Source of the DNA: JANQGH01 sp039177555
GTDB lineage: Bacteria; Pseudomonadota; Alphaproteobacteria; DSM-16000; Inquilinaceae
Length of the DNA stretch: 64,000 bases
Direction of reading: 5' to 3'
Assembly: GCA_039177555.1 (NCBI GenBank)
Contig: JBCDFV010000006.1
Coordinates: forward strand, 1 to 64,000
A program made the position numbers and the translations under genes. Below the pieces are notes generated by a model. The model saw only the letters and a list, made by a program, of their open reading frames with translations, was not told the origin of the DNA and ran no database searches. Positions 33,431-42,779 of the stretch are shown here, in pieces (position 1 is the first letter of the stretch; every line of letters begins with the position of its first letter).

Positions 33431-36400
33431 GTGCGCATCGCCCATTTCTGCATTGACCGGCCGATCTTCGCGTCGGTCATTTCGATCCTGATCGTCCTTA
33501 TCGGCGCCTTCGCCTACCTGTCGCTGCCGGTGGCGCAGTATCCCGAGATCGCGCCGCCGACGATCGTCGTCTCCGCCAGCTATCCCGGGGCCTCGGCCGA
33601 GACCATCGCCGACACCGTTGCCGCGCCCTTGGAGGAGCAGATCAACGGCGTGGAAAACATGCTCTATATGAGCAGCCAGTCCACCGGCGACGGCGGTCTG
33701 TCGCTGACCGTGACCTTCGCCCTGGGCACGGACCTGGATATCGCGCAAGTGCTGGTGCAGAACCGGGTGGCGGTGGCCGAGGCGCAACTGCCCGAGGAGG
33801 TGCGCCGTCTCGGCGTGACGGTGGCCAAGAACTCGCCGGACATGTTGATGGTCATCCACTTGACCTCGCCCGACGGCACGCGCGACCAGCTTTACCTGTC
33901 CAACTACGCCACGCTGCAGGTGCGCGACGTGCTGGCCAGGCTCGACGGTGTCGGCAACGTCCAGATCTTCGGCGCGCGCGAATACGCCATGCGCATCTGG
34001 CTGAACCCGGAGCTGCTGCGGGCCCGCGACCTGACCGCCAGCGACGTGGTGAATGCCGTCCGGTCCCAGAACGTTCAGATCGCCTCGGGCTCGCTGAACC
34101 AGCCGCCAGTGCCGCAGGCGGCGGCCTTTCAGATGAACATCGAGGCCCTGGGCCGCCTGCGCGACGTCGGCGAGTTCGAACAGATCATCGTGCAGACCGA
34201 TGACCAGGGCCGCATCACCCGGCTGGGCGACGTCGCGCGCATCGAGATCGCGGCGCAAGACTATAGCCAGTCAAGCTATCTGAACGATGAGCAAGCGGTG
34301 GCGATGGCGATCTTCCAGCGCCCCGGCTCCAACGCGCTGGATACCGCTGACGGACTGGAGGCCCAGATGGCCGAGCTGGCGGTGAATTTTCCCACCGGCG
34401 TGGCCTATGAAATCGTCTACAACCCGACGGAGTTCATTGCGGAGTCCGTCGACGCGGTAGTCATCACGATCTTTGAGGCGGTCGCGCTGGTCGTCATCGT
34501 CGTGGTCTTGTTCTTGCAGAACCTGCGCGCCTCGATCGTGCCGATCCTGGCCATTCCGATCTCGCTGATCGGCACGTTCGCCATGCTGTCGGCGCTCGGC
34601 TACTCGCTGAACACACTGTCCCTGTTCGGCCTGGTACTGGCCATCGGCATTGTCGTCGACGATGCCATCGTCGTGGTCGAGAATGTCGAGCGGCACATCC
34701 GCAATGGCCTGTCGCCCAAGGACGCCGCGCACAAGACCATGGACGAGGTGTCCGGCGCCCTGGTGGCGATCGCGCTCGTGTTGTCGGCGGTGTTCATTCC
34801 CGCCGCCTTCGTCACGGGTATCACCGGCGAGTTCTACCGCCAGTTCGCGGTGACCATCGCCACGGCGACGGTGATTTCCGCCGTGGTTTCGCTGACCTTG
34901 AGTCCCGCCTTGTGCGCCATCCTGTTCAGGCCCCACCGCGAGGCGACGCGTCCGCACTCGCTGTTCGGCTGGCTGATGTATCCTTTCAGCCAATTTTCGC
35001 GCGGCTTCAACTGGTCGTTCGACAAGCTGTCGCTGGGCTATGGCGGCCTGACGCGGCGGATCGTGAGGCTGCCGATCCTGACAGGGTTGGTTTATGCCGG
35101 GCTGATCGCGCTGACGGTCTTTCAGTTCGAACGCGCGCCCACCGGCTTCATTCCGGAACAGGACCAGGGCTATCTGATTACGGTCATTCAACTACCGCCC
35201 GGCGCTTCCTTGGAGCGGACGGATGCCATCGTGCGCGAGGCTTCCGATCGGCTGCGCCAGATCGACGGCATCGCCAACACCGTTGCCTTCGGCGGGTTCG
35301 ACGGCGCGACGTTCACCAACGCCTCCAACGCAGGCGCCATCTTCTCAACCCTGGTGCCGTTCAGCGAGCGGCCGGGTGTCAGCGCCTTTGCCTTGCTGGG
35401 CGAGGTCAACGCGCGGCTTGCCGACATCCAAGAGGCATTCATCGTGACGATCCCGCCGCCGCCCGTGCAAGGCATCGGCAACACCGGCGGCTTCACGATG
35501 ATGGTCCAGGACCGTCGCGGCCGCGGCCTACCGGCCCTGGAGGAAGCAGTCGGCGAACTGGTTGCGGCGGCCAACCAGTCGCCCGACGCGGTCGGCGTGT
35601 TCTCGTTGTTCAACACCCGTACACCCCGCATCTATGCCGACCTCGACCGGGTCCGGGCCGAGATGTTGGGCGTGCCGGCCGACCAGCTGTTTGAAACCTT
35701 GGAGATCTATCTCGGCTCGGCCTACGTCAACGACTTCACCTTCCTCGGCCGGCCCTTCCAGGTGACCGCCCAGGCCGACGGGTCCTTCCGGCAGACCGTC
35801 GACGACATCGCCAACCTGCGCACCCGCAACGCCTATGGCCAAATGGTGCCGATCGGCGCCGTGGCGGAGTTCAGCAATGTGACCGGGCCGCATCGGGTGG
35901 CGCGTTACAATCTCTATGGCGCCGCGGAGGTGCAGGGCAATGCCGCGCCCGGCGTGGCCAGCGGCACGGCATTGCAGGCCATGGAGGCGCTGGCCGACAC
36001 CACCCTGCCCGACGGCTTCGGCTTCGAATGGACCGGTCTCGCCTATCAGGAGGTGCAGGCCAGCGGCGGCCTTTGGATCTTCGCGCTTTCGGTCGTGTTC
36101 GTGTTCCTGCTGCTGGCCGCCCAGTATGAAAGCTGGTCCCTACCCCTGTCGGTCATCCTGATCGTGCCGATGTGCCTGCTGGCCGGCGTGACCGGACTTC
36201 AGATCGCCAACTTCCCGGTCGACGTGCTGGCCCAGGTCGGCTTTATCGTGCTGGTCGGCTTGGCGGCGAAGAACGCGATCCTGATCGTCGAATTCGCCCG
36301 CCAAGGCGAGGCCCGCGGCGAGTCGCTTGTCGATGCGGCAGTCTACGCGGCACACACTCGGCTACGCCCGATCCTGATGACCTCATTTGCCTTCATTCTG

Positions 36401-36610
36401 GGCGTCGTGCCGCTTGTGATCGCCCAAGGCGCCGGCGCCGAAATGCGCCAGACCCTCGGCACGGCGGTCTTCGCCGGCATGATCGGCGTGACGGTCTTCG
36501 GGCTGCTCTTCACCCCGGCCTTTTTCACCATGATCCGGGGCATCTCGCGCCTGATCCATCGGCGCCAGCCCGAGGCAGCGGCCACGGCCGCCGATCGAAC
36601 TACCGGATGA
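33431..36610 (+). CDS. RND efflux pump inner-membrane subunit (AcrB-like, HAE1)
   Basis: A 1059-residue, 12-helix proton-driven trimeric multidrug pump. The N terminus ICIDRPIFASVISILIVLIG is typical. Proton-relay residues are present: two Asp in GIVVDDAIVVVENVERH and a Lys in GLAAKNAILIVEFARQ. Two large periplasmic domains follow helices 1 and 7. The start is GTG 33431. No outer-membrane factor is encoded beside it, so it must use a TolC-like channel encoded elsewhere. The 3' end overlaps the convergent gene by 11 bases. Substrates are not inferable. Confidence 0.95.
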   Translation: MRIAHFCIDRPIFASVISILIVLIGAFAYLSLPVAQYPEIAPPTIVVSASYPGASAETIADTVAAPLEEQINGVENMLYMSSQSTGDGGLSLTVTFALGTDLDIAQVLVQNRVAVAEAQLPEEVRRLGVTVAKNSPDMLMVIHLTSPDGTRDQLYLSNYATLQVRDVLARLDGVGNVQIFGAREYAMRIWLNPELLRARDLTASDVVNAVRSQNVQIASGSLNQPPVPQAAAFQMNIEALGRLRDVGEFEQIIVQTDDQGRITRLGDVARIEIAAQDYSQSSYLNDEQAVAMAIFQRPGSNALDTADGLEAQMAELAVNFPTGVAYEIVYNPTEFIAESVDAVVITIFEAVALVVIVVVLFLQNLRASIVPILAIPISLIGTFAMLSALGYSLNTLSLFGLVLAIGIVVDDAIVVVENVERHIRNGLSPKDAAHKTMDEVSGALVAIALVLSAVFIPAAFVTGITGEFYRQFAVTIATATVISAVVSLTLSPALCAILFRPHREATRPHSLFGWLMYPFSQFSRGFNWSFDKLSLGYGGLTRRIVRLPILTGLVYAGLIALTVFQFERAPTGFIPEQDQGYLITVIQLPPGASLERTDAIVREASDRLRQIDGIANTVAFGGFDGATFTNASNAGAIFSTLVPFSERPGVSAFALLGEVNARLADIQEAFIVTIPPPPVQGIGNTGGFTMMVQDRRGRGLPALEEAVGELVAAANQSPDAVGVFSLFNTRTPRIYADLDRVRAEMLGVPADQLFETLEIYLGSAYVNDFTFLGRPFQVTAQADGSFRQTVDDIANLRTRNAYGQMVPIGAVAEFSNVTGPHRVARYNLYGAAEVQGNAAPGVASGTALQAMEALADTTLPDGFGFEWTGLAYQEVQASGGLWIFALSVVFVFLLLAAQYESWSLPLSVILIVPMCLLAGVTGLQIANFPVDVLAQVGFIVLVGLAAKNAILIVEFARQGEARGESLVDAAVYAAHTRLRPILMTSFAFILGVVPLVIAQGAGAEMRQTLGTAVFAGMIGVTVFGLLFTPAFFTMIRGISRLIHRRQPEAAATAADRTTG

Positions 36611-37064
36611 AGCCGCCGGCTTCGACCATGTAGGTCGGTTGCGCGCCCGCAATCTCCTGGCGCAGCGCGGGGCTGGGGTCGCCATTGACGAACATCTGCG
36701 CGGAGTCGAGCAGAGGCATCAACCGATCGGCGAAGTTGGCGTTGAAGGACGCGAGGTGGGTCAGCGCCGCCTCGGAACTCTCGTAGCGCTCGCGCAGATG
36801 ACCCGTCGTGCCGTCCTCGCTGATGGTCCAGTGATATTCCAGCGTGCCAGGTTCGTTGGCCTCCGCCCGGCTCGCCATCTCGGCGATCAAGTCCCTTAGG
36901 GCATCCACCTGCCCTGCCTTGATGGTCACGGCGTACATCCAGGAAACCTCTGAGCCCATCGTGTCATCCTCCCCTTGTGCGTTGGAAACGGCGTGGCCGG
37001 CAAACACCGAAACGGCCGACAATGCAATGATAACCGCGCCGACAAGCATTACCCTACTGATCAT
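36600..37064 (-). CDS. Secreted ABM-like domain protein
   Basis: A 154-residue protein with a signal peptide (MISRVMLVGAVIIALSAVSVFAGHA) and a domain of about 95 residues, SWMYAVTIKAGQVDALRDLIAEM...GTLEYHWTISEDG...LRERYESSEAALTHL. This is the ferredoxin-like dimeric pattern of antibiotic biosynthesis monooxygenase/quinol-type proteins, here exported to the periplasm, which is less usual. The convergent RND pump gene overlaps its last 11 bases. Role unknown. Confidence 0.75.
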   Translation of the reverse strand: MISRVMLVGAVIIALSAVSVFAGHAVSNAQGEDDTMGSEVSWMYAVTIKAGQVDALRDLIAEMASRAEANEPGTLEYHWTISEDGTTGHLRERYESSEAALTHLASFNANFADRLMPLLDSAQMFVNGDPSPALRQEIAGAQPTYMVEAGGFIR

Positions 37065-37324
37065 CGAAGTGCTCCTCTAGCTAGTGCCCTTGGCCCGCGT
37101 AGCCAACGTGGCACTGCAAGATGTACCCGAATCGAAGCCGCGTAACATCAAATCGGTCACCGGGTCTGATTGCGGCACCTCCTTGAAACAACTGAAACAA
37201 ACAAAGGGCGCTCAAGAAATACGCCGGAAATGCTGGGCGATTAGCGTCGCGTTTACACAGACGCGAATGACCCCACCGCCTTGGCCACAAGCACCAAGGC
37301 TGAAATACCAGGAAGGAGCATTTC

Positions 37325-38272
37325 ATGATGGCCAAGTATCGCGCCCGCCTGCCGCAATTGAACGGCACCATGTTTTTGACCGATGGCGGCATTGAAACGA
37401 CGCTGATTTTTCACGACGGGTTCGACATGCCCCATTTCGCCGCCTTCGATTTGCTGCGCGACGAGAAGGGCAAGGAGGCGCTGCACCGATACTATCGTCG
37501 CTATGCCGAAATCGCCCGCGCTAAGCAGCTCGGCTTCATCCTGGAAAGCGCGACCTGGCGGGCCAGCCCGGACTGGGGAGCGAAGATGGGCTACGCGCCC
37601 GAGGAGTTGAACGATGCCAACCGAAACGCGATCGCGCTGCTGGCCGAGGTTCGGGAGAGCTATGAAACTGCGCAAACCCCGATCGTCATCAGCGGCTGTG
37701 TCGGCCCGCGCGGCGACGGCTACGACCCGGGCGAGATCATGACCGCGCGCGAGGCGCAAAGCTATCACCGTCATCAGATCGCGGCGTTCAAGGACACACA
37801 AGCCGACATGATCACGGCGATCACCATGACCAACATCAACGAGGCGATCGGCATCACGCGTGCCGCCGCGGAGGCGTCGATGCCGGCGGTGATCTCGTTC
37901 ACGGTTGAAACGGACGGGCGGCTGCCGTCGGGTGACAGCCTGCGCGCCGCCATCGGCACGGTCGACGCCGTGACCGACAACCCGCCGGCCTACTACATGA
38001 TCAACTGCGCCCATCCGAGCCATTTCAGCCAAGAGCTGATCGGCAACGATCTGTGGCTCGACCGCATTCGCGGCGTGCGCGCCAACGCCTCGCGCATGAG
38101 CCATGCGGAGCTGGACGAGGCCGACACGCTTGACGACGGCAACCCGCTGGAACTGGGCGATGATCACAGGGAACTGCGCCGGTTGCTGCAGCGGCTGAAC
38201 GTCTATGGCGGCTGCTGCGGCACCGACCACCGCCATGTCAAGGCCATCGCCAACGCCTGCCTAGCGGCCTGA
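37325..38272 (+). CDS. Homocysteine S-methyltransferase family protein
   Basis: A 315-residue protein of the BHMT/MmuM group, which transfers a methyl group to homocysteine or a related thiol through a zinc site. The N-terminal LTDGGIETTLIFHDG holds the DGG[IM]E[TS] box. The three zinc cysteines are visible: MINCAHPSHF and GGCCGTDHRHV. Start ATG 37325 follows AAGGAG. A second ATG follows at once. The methyl donor is not evident, and members that act on S-methylmethionine or other sulfonium compounds exist. The 260-base spacer upstream has no gene. Confidence 0.88.
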   Translation: MMAKYRARLPQLNGTMFLTDGGIETTLIFHDGFDMPHFAAFDLLRDEKGKEALHRYYRRYAEIARAKQLGFILESATWRASPDWGAKMGYAPEELNDANRNAIALLAEVRESYETAQTPIVISGCVGPRGDGYDPGEIMTAREAQSYHRHQIAAFKDTQADMITAITMTNINEAIGITRAAAEASMPAVISFTVETDGRLPSGDSLRAAIGTVDAVTDNPPAYYMINCAHPSHFSQELIGNDLWLDRIRGVRANASRMSHAELDEADTLDDGNPLELGDDHRELRRLLQRLNVYGGCCGTDHRHVKAIANACLAA

Positions 38273-38331
38273 TGCCCTATGACCGCCGTCACTGACGGGG
38301 CCTGGGGAAACGAGGACTATAGCGCATGGAT

Positions 38332-38359
38332 CGCGAGAGGCTTGGTTGAGGCTCTCGCG
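38332..38359 (+). promoter_or_regulatory. Hairpin before the 25-residue membrane peptide
   Basis: CGCGAGAG (38332-38339) and CTCTCGCG (38352-38359) form a perfect 8-bp stem with a 12-base loop, ending just before the GGGGAGAGG ribosome site of the mini gene. It may regulate translation or mRNA stability, or be an operator. Confidence 0.45.
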
Positions 38360-38373
38360 TGGGGAGAGGAAAA

Positions 38374-38451
38374 ATGGATCTGAGATCAAACATCGCCGTG
38401 CTGGTGTTCGCCGCCGCCTTCTTTGCGGTCGCGGCGGTCATCGCCGCTTAA
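38374..38451 (+). CDS. 25-residue single-pass membrane peptide
   Basis: A short frame reads MDLRSNIAVLVFAAAFFAVAAVIAA and ends with TAA. A very strong ribosome site (GGGGAGAGGAA) stands just before the ATG. Positions 7-25 form one ideal transmembrane helix with a short polar N terminus, as in small bacterial membrane peptides. It is too short for standard gene callers. It lies between the methyltransferase gene and the convergent FMO gene, with a hairpin directly upstream. Function unknown. Confidence 0.55.
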   Translation: MDLRSNIAVLVFAAAFFAVAAVIAA

Positions 38452-38487
38452 GCATCTCGGCTGAGCCCAGCGTCCCTAGCGCCGGGT

Positions 38488-40284
38488 TCAGCCAAGATGA
38501 TGAACCGGCTCCATGCCGTAGACCGGCGTGGCAATGCCCTCCAACCGCGCCTTCAACTGCAGCGCCAGGTAAAGCGAATAGTGCCGTGACTGGTGCAGAT
38601 TGCCGCCATGGAACCATAGGCCTTCCTGGTGGGTCGGCTTCCACATGTTGCGCTGCTCGCCCTCCCAAGGTCCCGGGTCATAGGTCGTGTCGGAGCCCAA
38701 GCCCCAGCACTTGCCGACCTTGTCCGCGACCTCTTGCGAGATTAGCAGCGCGGCCCAGCCATTCATGGACCCGTAGCCGGTACAATAGACGATGAGGTCG
38801 GCGTCGAACGCGGTGCCGTCGCTCAACACCAGGCCGGTCTCCGTGATCTCCTTGATGCTGACCCTGCTCTTCAGCTTGATCTTGCCGTCGGCAACCATGT
38901 CGGACGCGCCGACATCAATGTAATAGCCGCTGCCCCGCCGCATGTACTTCATCGGCAGGCCGGTCCCGTCATCGCCGAAGTCCAGCATGAAGCCGACCTT
39001 CTCCAGACGTTTCAGCAGGTCCGCATCCTTCTTGGCGATGGCCTCCGCCATCGGCTTTTGCACGTCGGCCATCAGGGCATAAGGCATAGACGCCGAGATC
39101 AGATCGGCCTTTTCCGTGGTGATGCCGGACGCAATCGCCTTTTCGGAATAAAGCGCGCCGAAATTCACCCGCGTGAAGTTCTCAGAGCCGACAATGCAGG
39201 TCGACGAGCGCTGCAGCATGGTGACGTCAGCGCCGTGCTCCCATAGATCGGCGGCGATGTCGTGGGCCGAGGTGTTGGAGCCGACGACGATGCATTTCTT
39301 GCCGGCATAGGCCTCGCCGCCGGGGTGCTTGCTGGAATGGTGCTGTTCGCCCTTGAACCGCTCGGCACCGGGAAACTCAGGCTCGTTGGGCATACCGGAC
39401 ATGCCGGTTGCCAGGACGAGTTGCTTGGGCCGCAACGTGATGGTCTCGCCGTTCCGCTCGACGGTGACGATCCATTCGCCGGCGGCCTCGTCATAGCGGG
39501 CGTTCTTGCATTCCGTGCTGCCCCAATAGTTCAGCTCCATCACCTTGGCGTACATTTCCAGCCAGTCGCCCAGCTTGTCCTTGGGCGAGAAGATCGGCCA
39601 GTTCTCCGGGAACGGGATGTAGGGCAGATGATCGTACCAGACCGGGTCGTGCAGGCAGAGCGATCTGTAGCGCTTGCGCCAGGAATCCCCAGGCCGCTCG
39701 TTCTTTTCCACGATGATCGTCGGCACGTTGAGTTGCTTCAGCCGTGCGGCGAGCGCAATGCCCCCCTGCCCGCCGCCGATGATAACGCAGTAGGGCTGCT
39801 TGGTGTGGCCAAGCGCAGACTCTTCTTCGACCTTTTCCTCCAGCCAGCTCTTACGTCCCGCGACATGGCCGAACGCCTGGCCGTTGGGGCGCGTCGGGCC
39901 CCTGTGCTCCTCAAAACCCTTCAGTTCTTCAATCGTGGTCAGCAAGGTCCGGCATTTGCCGTCCTTCAGACGCAGATGCGCCACGCCGCGCCCGACCTCT
40001 GTCTCGAAGGCGGCCCAGGCCTCTATCGTCGTCCCGGCGACCGTTGCTTCCTCGGTCAGGCGCCAATTGCGCGGCCGCACGCGCCGAAGGTTGGCGTCCA
40101 GCATCGCCTTGACAGCGTCCCTGCCCTCGACGGTCTTGATGTTCCAAGTGAAGGCGATGAGGTCGCGCCAATAGCATTCCTCGCCGAACAGATCGGCCAC
40201 GCCGGCGGTGTCGTTGCGCGCCAGCGCGTCGGCAAAGGTCTCAAGCCAAGCGTTGACCCGCTCAGTCGGCGTTGCCTCGGTCAT
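38488..40284 (-). CDS. NTF2-like / flavin-containing monooxygenase fusion
   Basis: The 598-residue protein joins two domains. Residues 1-130 are a SnoaL/NTF2-like cone (ADLFGEECYWRDLIAFTWNIKTVEGRDAV). The rest is a class B flavoprotein monooxygenase: the FAD Rossmann motif is CVIIGGGQGGIALAARL, the NADPH motif KKCIVVGSNTSAHDIAADLW, and YCTGYGS lies near the C terminus. This architecture occurs in many putative FMO/Baeyer-Villiger-type enzymes. Start ATG 40284. It acts on an unknown organic substrate. No reductase or transporter is coupled to it, though an MHS transporter is divergent 380 bases upstream. Confidence 0.88.
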   Translation of the reverse strand: MTEATPTERVNAWLETFADALARNDTAGVADLFGEECYWRDLIAFTWNIKTVEGRDAVKAMLDANLRRVRPRNWRLTEEATVAGTTIEAWAAFETEVGRGVAHLRLKDGKCRTLLTTIEELKGFEEHRGPTRPNGQAFGHVAGRKSWLEEKVEEESALGHTKQPYCVIIGGGQGGIALAARLKQLNVPTIIVEKNERPGDSWRKRYRSLCLHDPVWYDHLPYIPFPENWPIFSPKDKLGDWLEMYAKVMELNYWGSTECKNARYDEAAGEWIVTVERNGETITLRPKQLVLATGMSGMPNEPEFPGAERFKGEQHHSSKHPGGEAYAGKKCIVVGSNTSAHDIAADLWEHGADVTMLQRSSTCIVGSENFTRVNFGALYSEKAIASGITTEKADLISASMPYALMADVQKPMAEAIAKKDADLLKRLEKVGFMLDFGDDGTGLPMKYMRRGSGYYIDVGASDMVADGKIKLKSRVSIKEITETGLVLSDGTAFDADLIVYCTGYGSMNGWAALLISQEVADKVGKCWGLGSDTTYDPGPWEGEQRNMWKPTHQEGLWFHGGNLHQSRHYSLYLALQLKARLEGIATPVYGMEPVHHLG

Positions 40285-40666
40285 GCGATCCCGTCCCTGT
40301 CGTCTCTTCGAACGCTGGGGTCATTGTCGACCACCTGCCGAGATGAAGACAAGCGACTTGCTGACCCGGCGAAAGCCAAAGCCTCTTCAAGGATGGCCAC
40401 CAGGCCAGCGGCCTCTCCATGCGTTCCCTATCGAAGCAACGCCGCCCAAGGCGGAATGCCGTACTGAACGCACCGGCACGGCTTCGTCGCGGTACGATCT
40501 GGTCCGTTGCGGGGGCGATGCCAGCGACGACTGAGTGGTTGGTTCGTGCATTTCGGTGAGCACGACGGTCGCTCGTCGTCAGTTGACGGCGCAATTGACG
40601 CCGTTGAGAGTTGTCGCCGCACTTCGCCACTGCAGCCATTGCCAATCCAGCGACCAGAGCGATCGC
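40285..40666. other. 382-base divergent spacer between FMO and MFS genes
   Basis: No convincing frame. TTGACG occurs twice 13 bases apart (40583 and 40596). ACGGCG (40586-40591) and CGCCGT (40599-40604) form an inverted repeat across the first copy. These could belong to the MFS gene promoter. I see nothing else. Confidence 0.35.
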
Positions 40667-41947
40667 ATGCCAAATGACCAATCGGGTCGCGACGCCGGGC
40701 GGCCGCTGCCGCCTCGGCTGCTGGCGGCCGGCGCCATCGGCACCGGGCTCGAATTCTACGACCTGACCGTCTACGGCCTGATGGCCGCCACCTTGGCGCC
40801 GCTGTTCTTCCCGTCGGAGAGCGCCAGCGCTTCCTTGATCGCGGTTTTCGCGGCCTATGCGGTCGGTCTGATCGCACGCATCGCCGGCGGAGCGATCTTT
40901 GGCTGGCTGGCGGACAGGTTTTCCCGCCGAGTTTCGTTGATCGGATCGATCCTGACCATGGCGGTCAGCAGCGGGCTGCTGGCGGTGCTGCCGACATACG
41001 CGACTATTGGCGTGGCCGCACCGATTCTGTTGGTTGTGTTGCGGCTGGCCCAAGGTTTGGCCGTCGGCGGCGAGTTGGGCGTATCATATGTCTTTGTGCG
41101 CGAGCATGCGCCCAAGCGTCATCGGGTGGCGGCGATGAGTTCGGTCGGCGCCGGCCCCGCTTTGGGCATCCTGTTCAGCGCCTCTATCGTCGCGATGCTG
41201 CACCTGATCCTGACCGACGAGCAGTTTACCAGTTTTGGCTGGCGCATCGCGTTCGCGCTTGGCGTTGTCATTGCGTTTGTCGGCCTGCTGATACGCCGAC
41301 GGGTCGGCGACCAGGCAGTTGGGGCGGCGGCGGGAAGAAAAATCTGGTTCGACGCGGCCCGCCAAGGCGACCGAATGATCCTGAACGTGCTGGCGCTGGC
41401 TGGCATCGCGGTCAGTTTCGTCGGCTTGTTCGTCTTCGTGCCGACCTGGGCTGTCGTCACCCTTCAAGCCGACGCCCAGGCGGCGCATTTCGCGCCAATC
41501 GCCGGTGCCCTGGCGGCGCTGGTCGTGTTGCCGTTCTGCGGCAGGCTTGGCGACCGCATCGGCGCGCACAGCGCCGCGCTGATCGGAACCGTCGTGCTGG
41601 CGGTTGCGCTCGTTCCACTGTTGTCTGTCTTCACGGAAGGATCGACGACGGCGATGGTGCTGGTCTTCTGCGTCCTAGGCGCCTTGACGTCCGTCTGCAT
41701 ACCCTCCATCGCCGCCCTGACGGTTGGGTTGTACCGGCATGCCATTAGGGGCCTGAGCGCGTCGCTCGTCTTCAACATCGCCTATGGCGCGATTGGTGGC
41801 ACGACGCCGGTGATCGCCATGTGGCTGAACGAGACCACGGGCAATCCGTTGGCCTTTGCCTGGTATCTGGCGGGGCTGTGCGCCTTGTCCTCTATTGTGC
41901 TGATCGCTCTTCGCCCCCCGAGCTCCGGCCCTCAAAACTTTGATTGA
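40667..41947 (+). CDS. MFS transporter, MHS type (second copy type)
   Basis: A 426-residue, 12-helix transporter. It has the MHS opening GAIGTGLEFYDLTVYGLMAATLAPLFF and the loop IFGWLADRFSRRVSLIG. The equivalent second loop, PFCGRLGDRIGAHSAAL, is less charged. It is related to the transporter at 941-2251 but clearly divergent. ATG 40667 is chosen because the first helix begins 22 residues later; the frame extends upstream to 40535. Substrate unknown, probably an organic acid imported with protons. Confidence 0.85.
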   Translation: MPNDQSGRDAGRPLPPRLLAAGAIGTGLEFYDLTVYGLMAATLAPLFFPSESASASLIAVFAAYAVGLIARIAGGAIFGWLADRFSRRVSLIGSILTMAVSSGLLAVLPTYATIGVAAPILLVVLRLAQGLAVGGELGVSYVFVREHAPKRHRVAAMSSVGAGPALGILFSASIVAMLHLILTDEQFTSFGWRIAFALGVVIAFVGLLIRRRVGDQAVGAAAGRKIWFDAARQGDRMILNVLALAGIAVSFVGLFVFVPTWAVVTLQADAQAAHFAPIAGALAALVVLPFCGRLGDRIGAHSAALIGTVVLAVALVPLLSVFTEGSTTAMVLVFCVLGALTSVCIPSIAALTVGLYRHAIRGLSASLVFNIAYGAIGGTTPVIAMWLNETTGNPLAFAWYLAGLCALSSIVLIALRPPSSGPQNFD

Positions 41948-42019
41948 AATCGCGGCGCGACAAAGTGCCTGTGTGGGCACTAGTCTTGTTTTCCTTAGCC
42001 CGACTAGCTTGGAGACATC

Positions 42020-42763
42020 ATGACTGATCGATCGGGAACACGGACGCTCGTAACCGGCGCGACCAGCGGGATTGGCGCGGGCATCGTGCGTGTCCTTCGC
42101 GCGGAATCGCTCCACGTCATGGCGATCGGCAGGCGTGCCGAAAGGCTCGAAGCGCTGGCACAGGAGACCGGGTGCCGAACGATGGCGGCGGACGTGCGCG
42201 AATCGACCCGCTTGCGCGACGCAATTGAAGAGTTCGCCCCGGATGTCGTCATCAACAATGCCGGTGTCGGCCACGGGATCATGGGACTGGAGCAGATCGG
42301 CCTGGACGATATTCAAGAAGCTATTGAGATCAACGTTATCGCACCGATGCAAATCACCTCACTGGCGCTCGCCGGCATGCGCCAGCGCCGGCGCGGCCAC
42401 ATCGTCAACATCGGCTCGATCGCCGGCCTGCATACCCTGACATCGGCGGTCTATGGAGGCAGCAAGGCGGCGGTGCATGTGTTCAGCCAGAACCTTCGCC
42501 ACGAGTTGCGCGGTACCGGCATTCGCGTGACCGAGATCTGCCCCGGCCGGGTATCGTCGGAGTTCTATGACAGCGCGCTTGGCGACGAAGAGCGGCTCGC
42601 GGCCGCGAAGCAAACCGGCATCACCGAACTCAGCCCCGAGGACATTGGCCGCACGATCCTGTTCGCCATTCAGGCGCCGGCGCATATGAACATCGCCACG
42701 GTCGAGATTCTGCCGACCGAACAGGCCATCGGCGGTGTTGCCCTGACGCCGACGGAGCCGTAA
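42020..42763 (+). CDS. SDR-family NAD(P) oxidoreductase (YdfG-like)
   Basis: A 247-residue classical SDR. The cofactor loop is TLVTGATSGIGAGIVRVL, then NNAGVGHG, then the catalytic Ser in INIGSIAGLHT-like context (VNIGSIAG) and Tyr-x-x-x-Lys in VYGGSKAAVHVFS. The later ICPGRVSSEFYDS resembles the serine/3-hydroxy acid dehydrogenase YdfG, which oxidises 3-hydroxy acids with NADP. GGAG lies before ATG 42020. It is convergent with the RraA-family gene, 16 bases apart. Confidence 0.87.
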   Translation: MTDRSGTRTLVTGATSGIGAGIVRVLRAESLHVMAIGRRAERLEALAQETGCRTMAADVRESTRLRDAIEEFAPDVVINNAGVGHGIMGLEQIGLDDIQEAIEINVIAPMQITSLALAGMRQRRRGHIVNIGSIAGLHTLTSAVYGGSKAAVHVFSQNLRHELRGTGIRVTEICPGRVSSEFYDSALGDEERLAAAKQTGITELSPEDIGRTILFAIQAPAHMNIATVEILPTEQAIGGVALTPTEP

Positions 42764-42779
42764 CGCCCGGGCGACACGC

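Noticed and set aside
34271..35191. 306-residue minus-strand frame inside the RND pump gene
   Set aside because: Antisense to the conserved pump sequence; composition is Arg/Asp/His-biased as expected for shadows of GC-rich genes.
37065..37324. Possible SAM riboswitch before the homocysteine methyltransferase gene
   Set aside because: I could not find a convincing stem set or conserved core in the 260-base spacer.
37253..38236. 327-residue minus-strand frame opposite the methyltransferase gene
   Set aside because: The plus-strand product has the zinc cysteines and the DGGIE box; the opposite frame has no features.
39262..40467. 401-residue plus-strand frame opposite the FMO fusion
   Set aside because: Antisense to conserved FAD and NADPH motifs; no domain visible.
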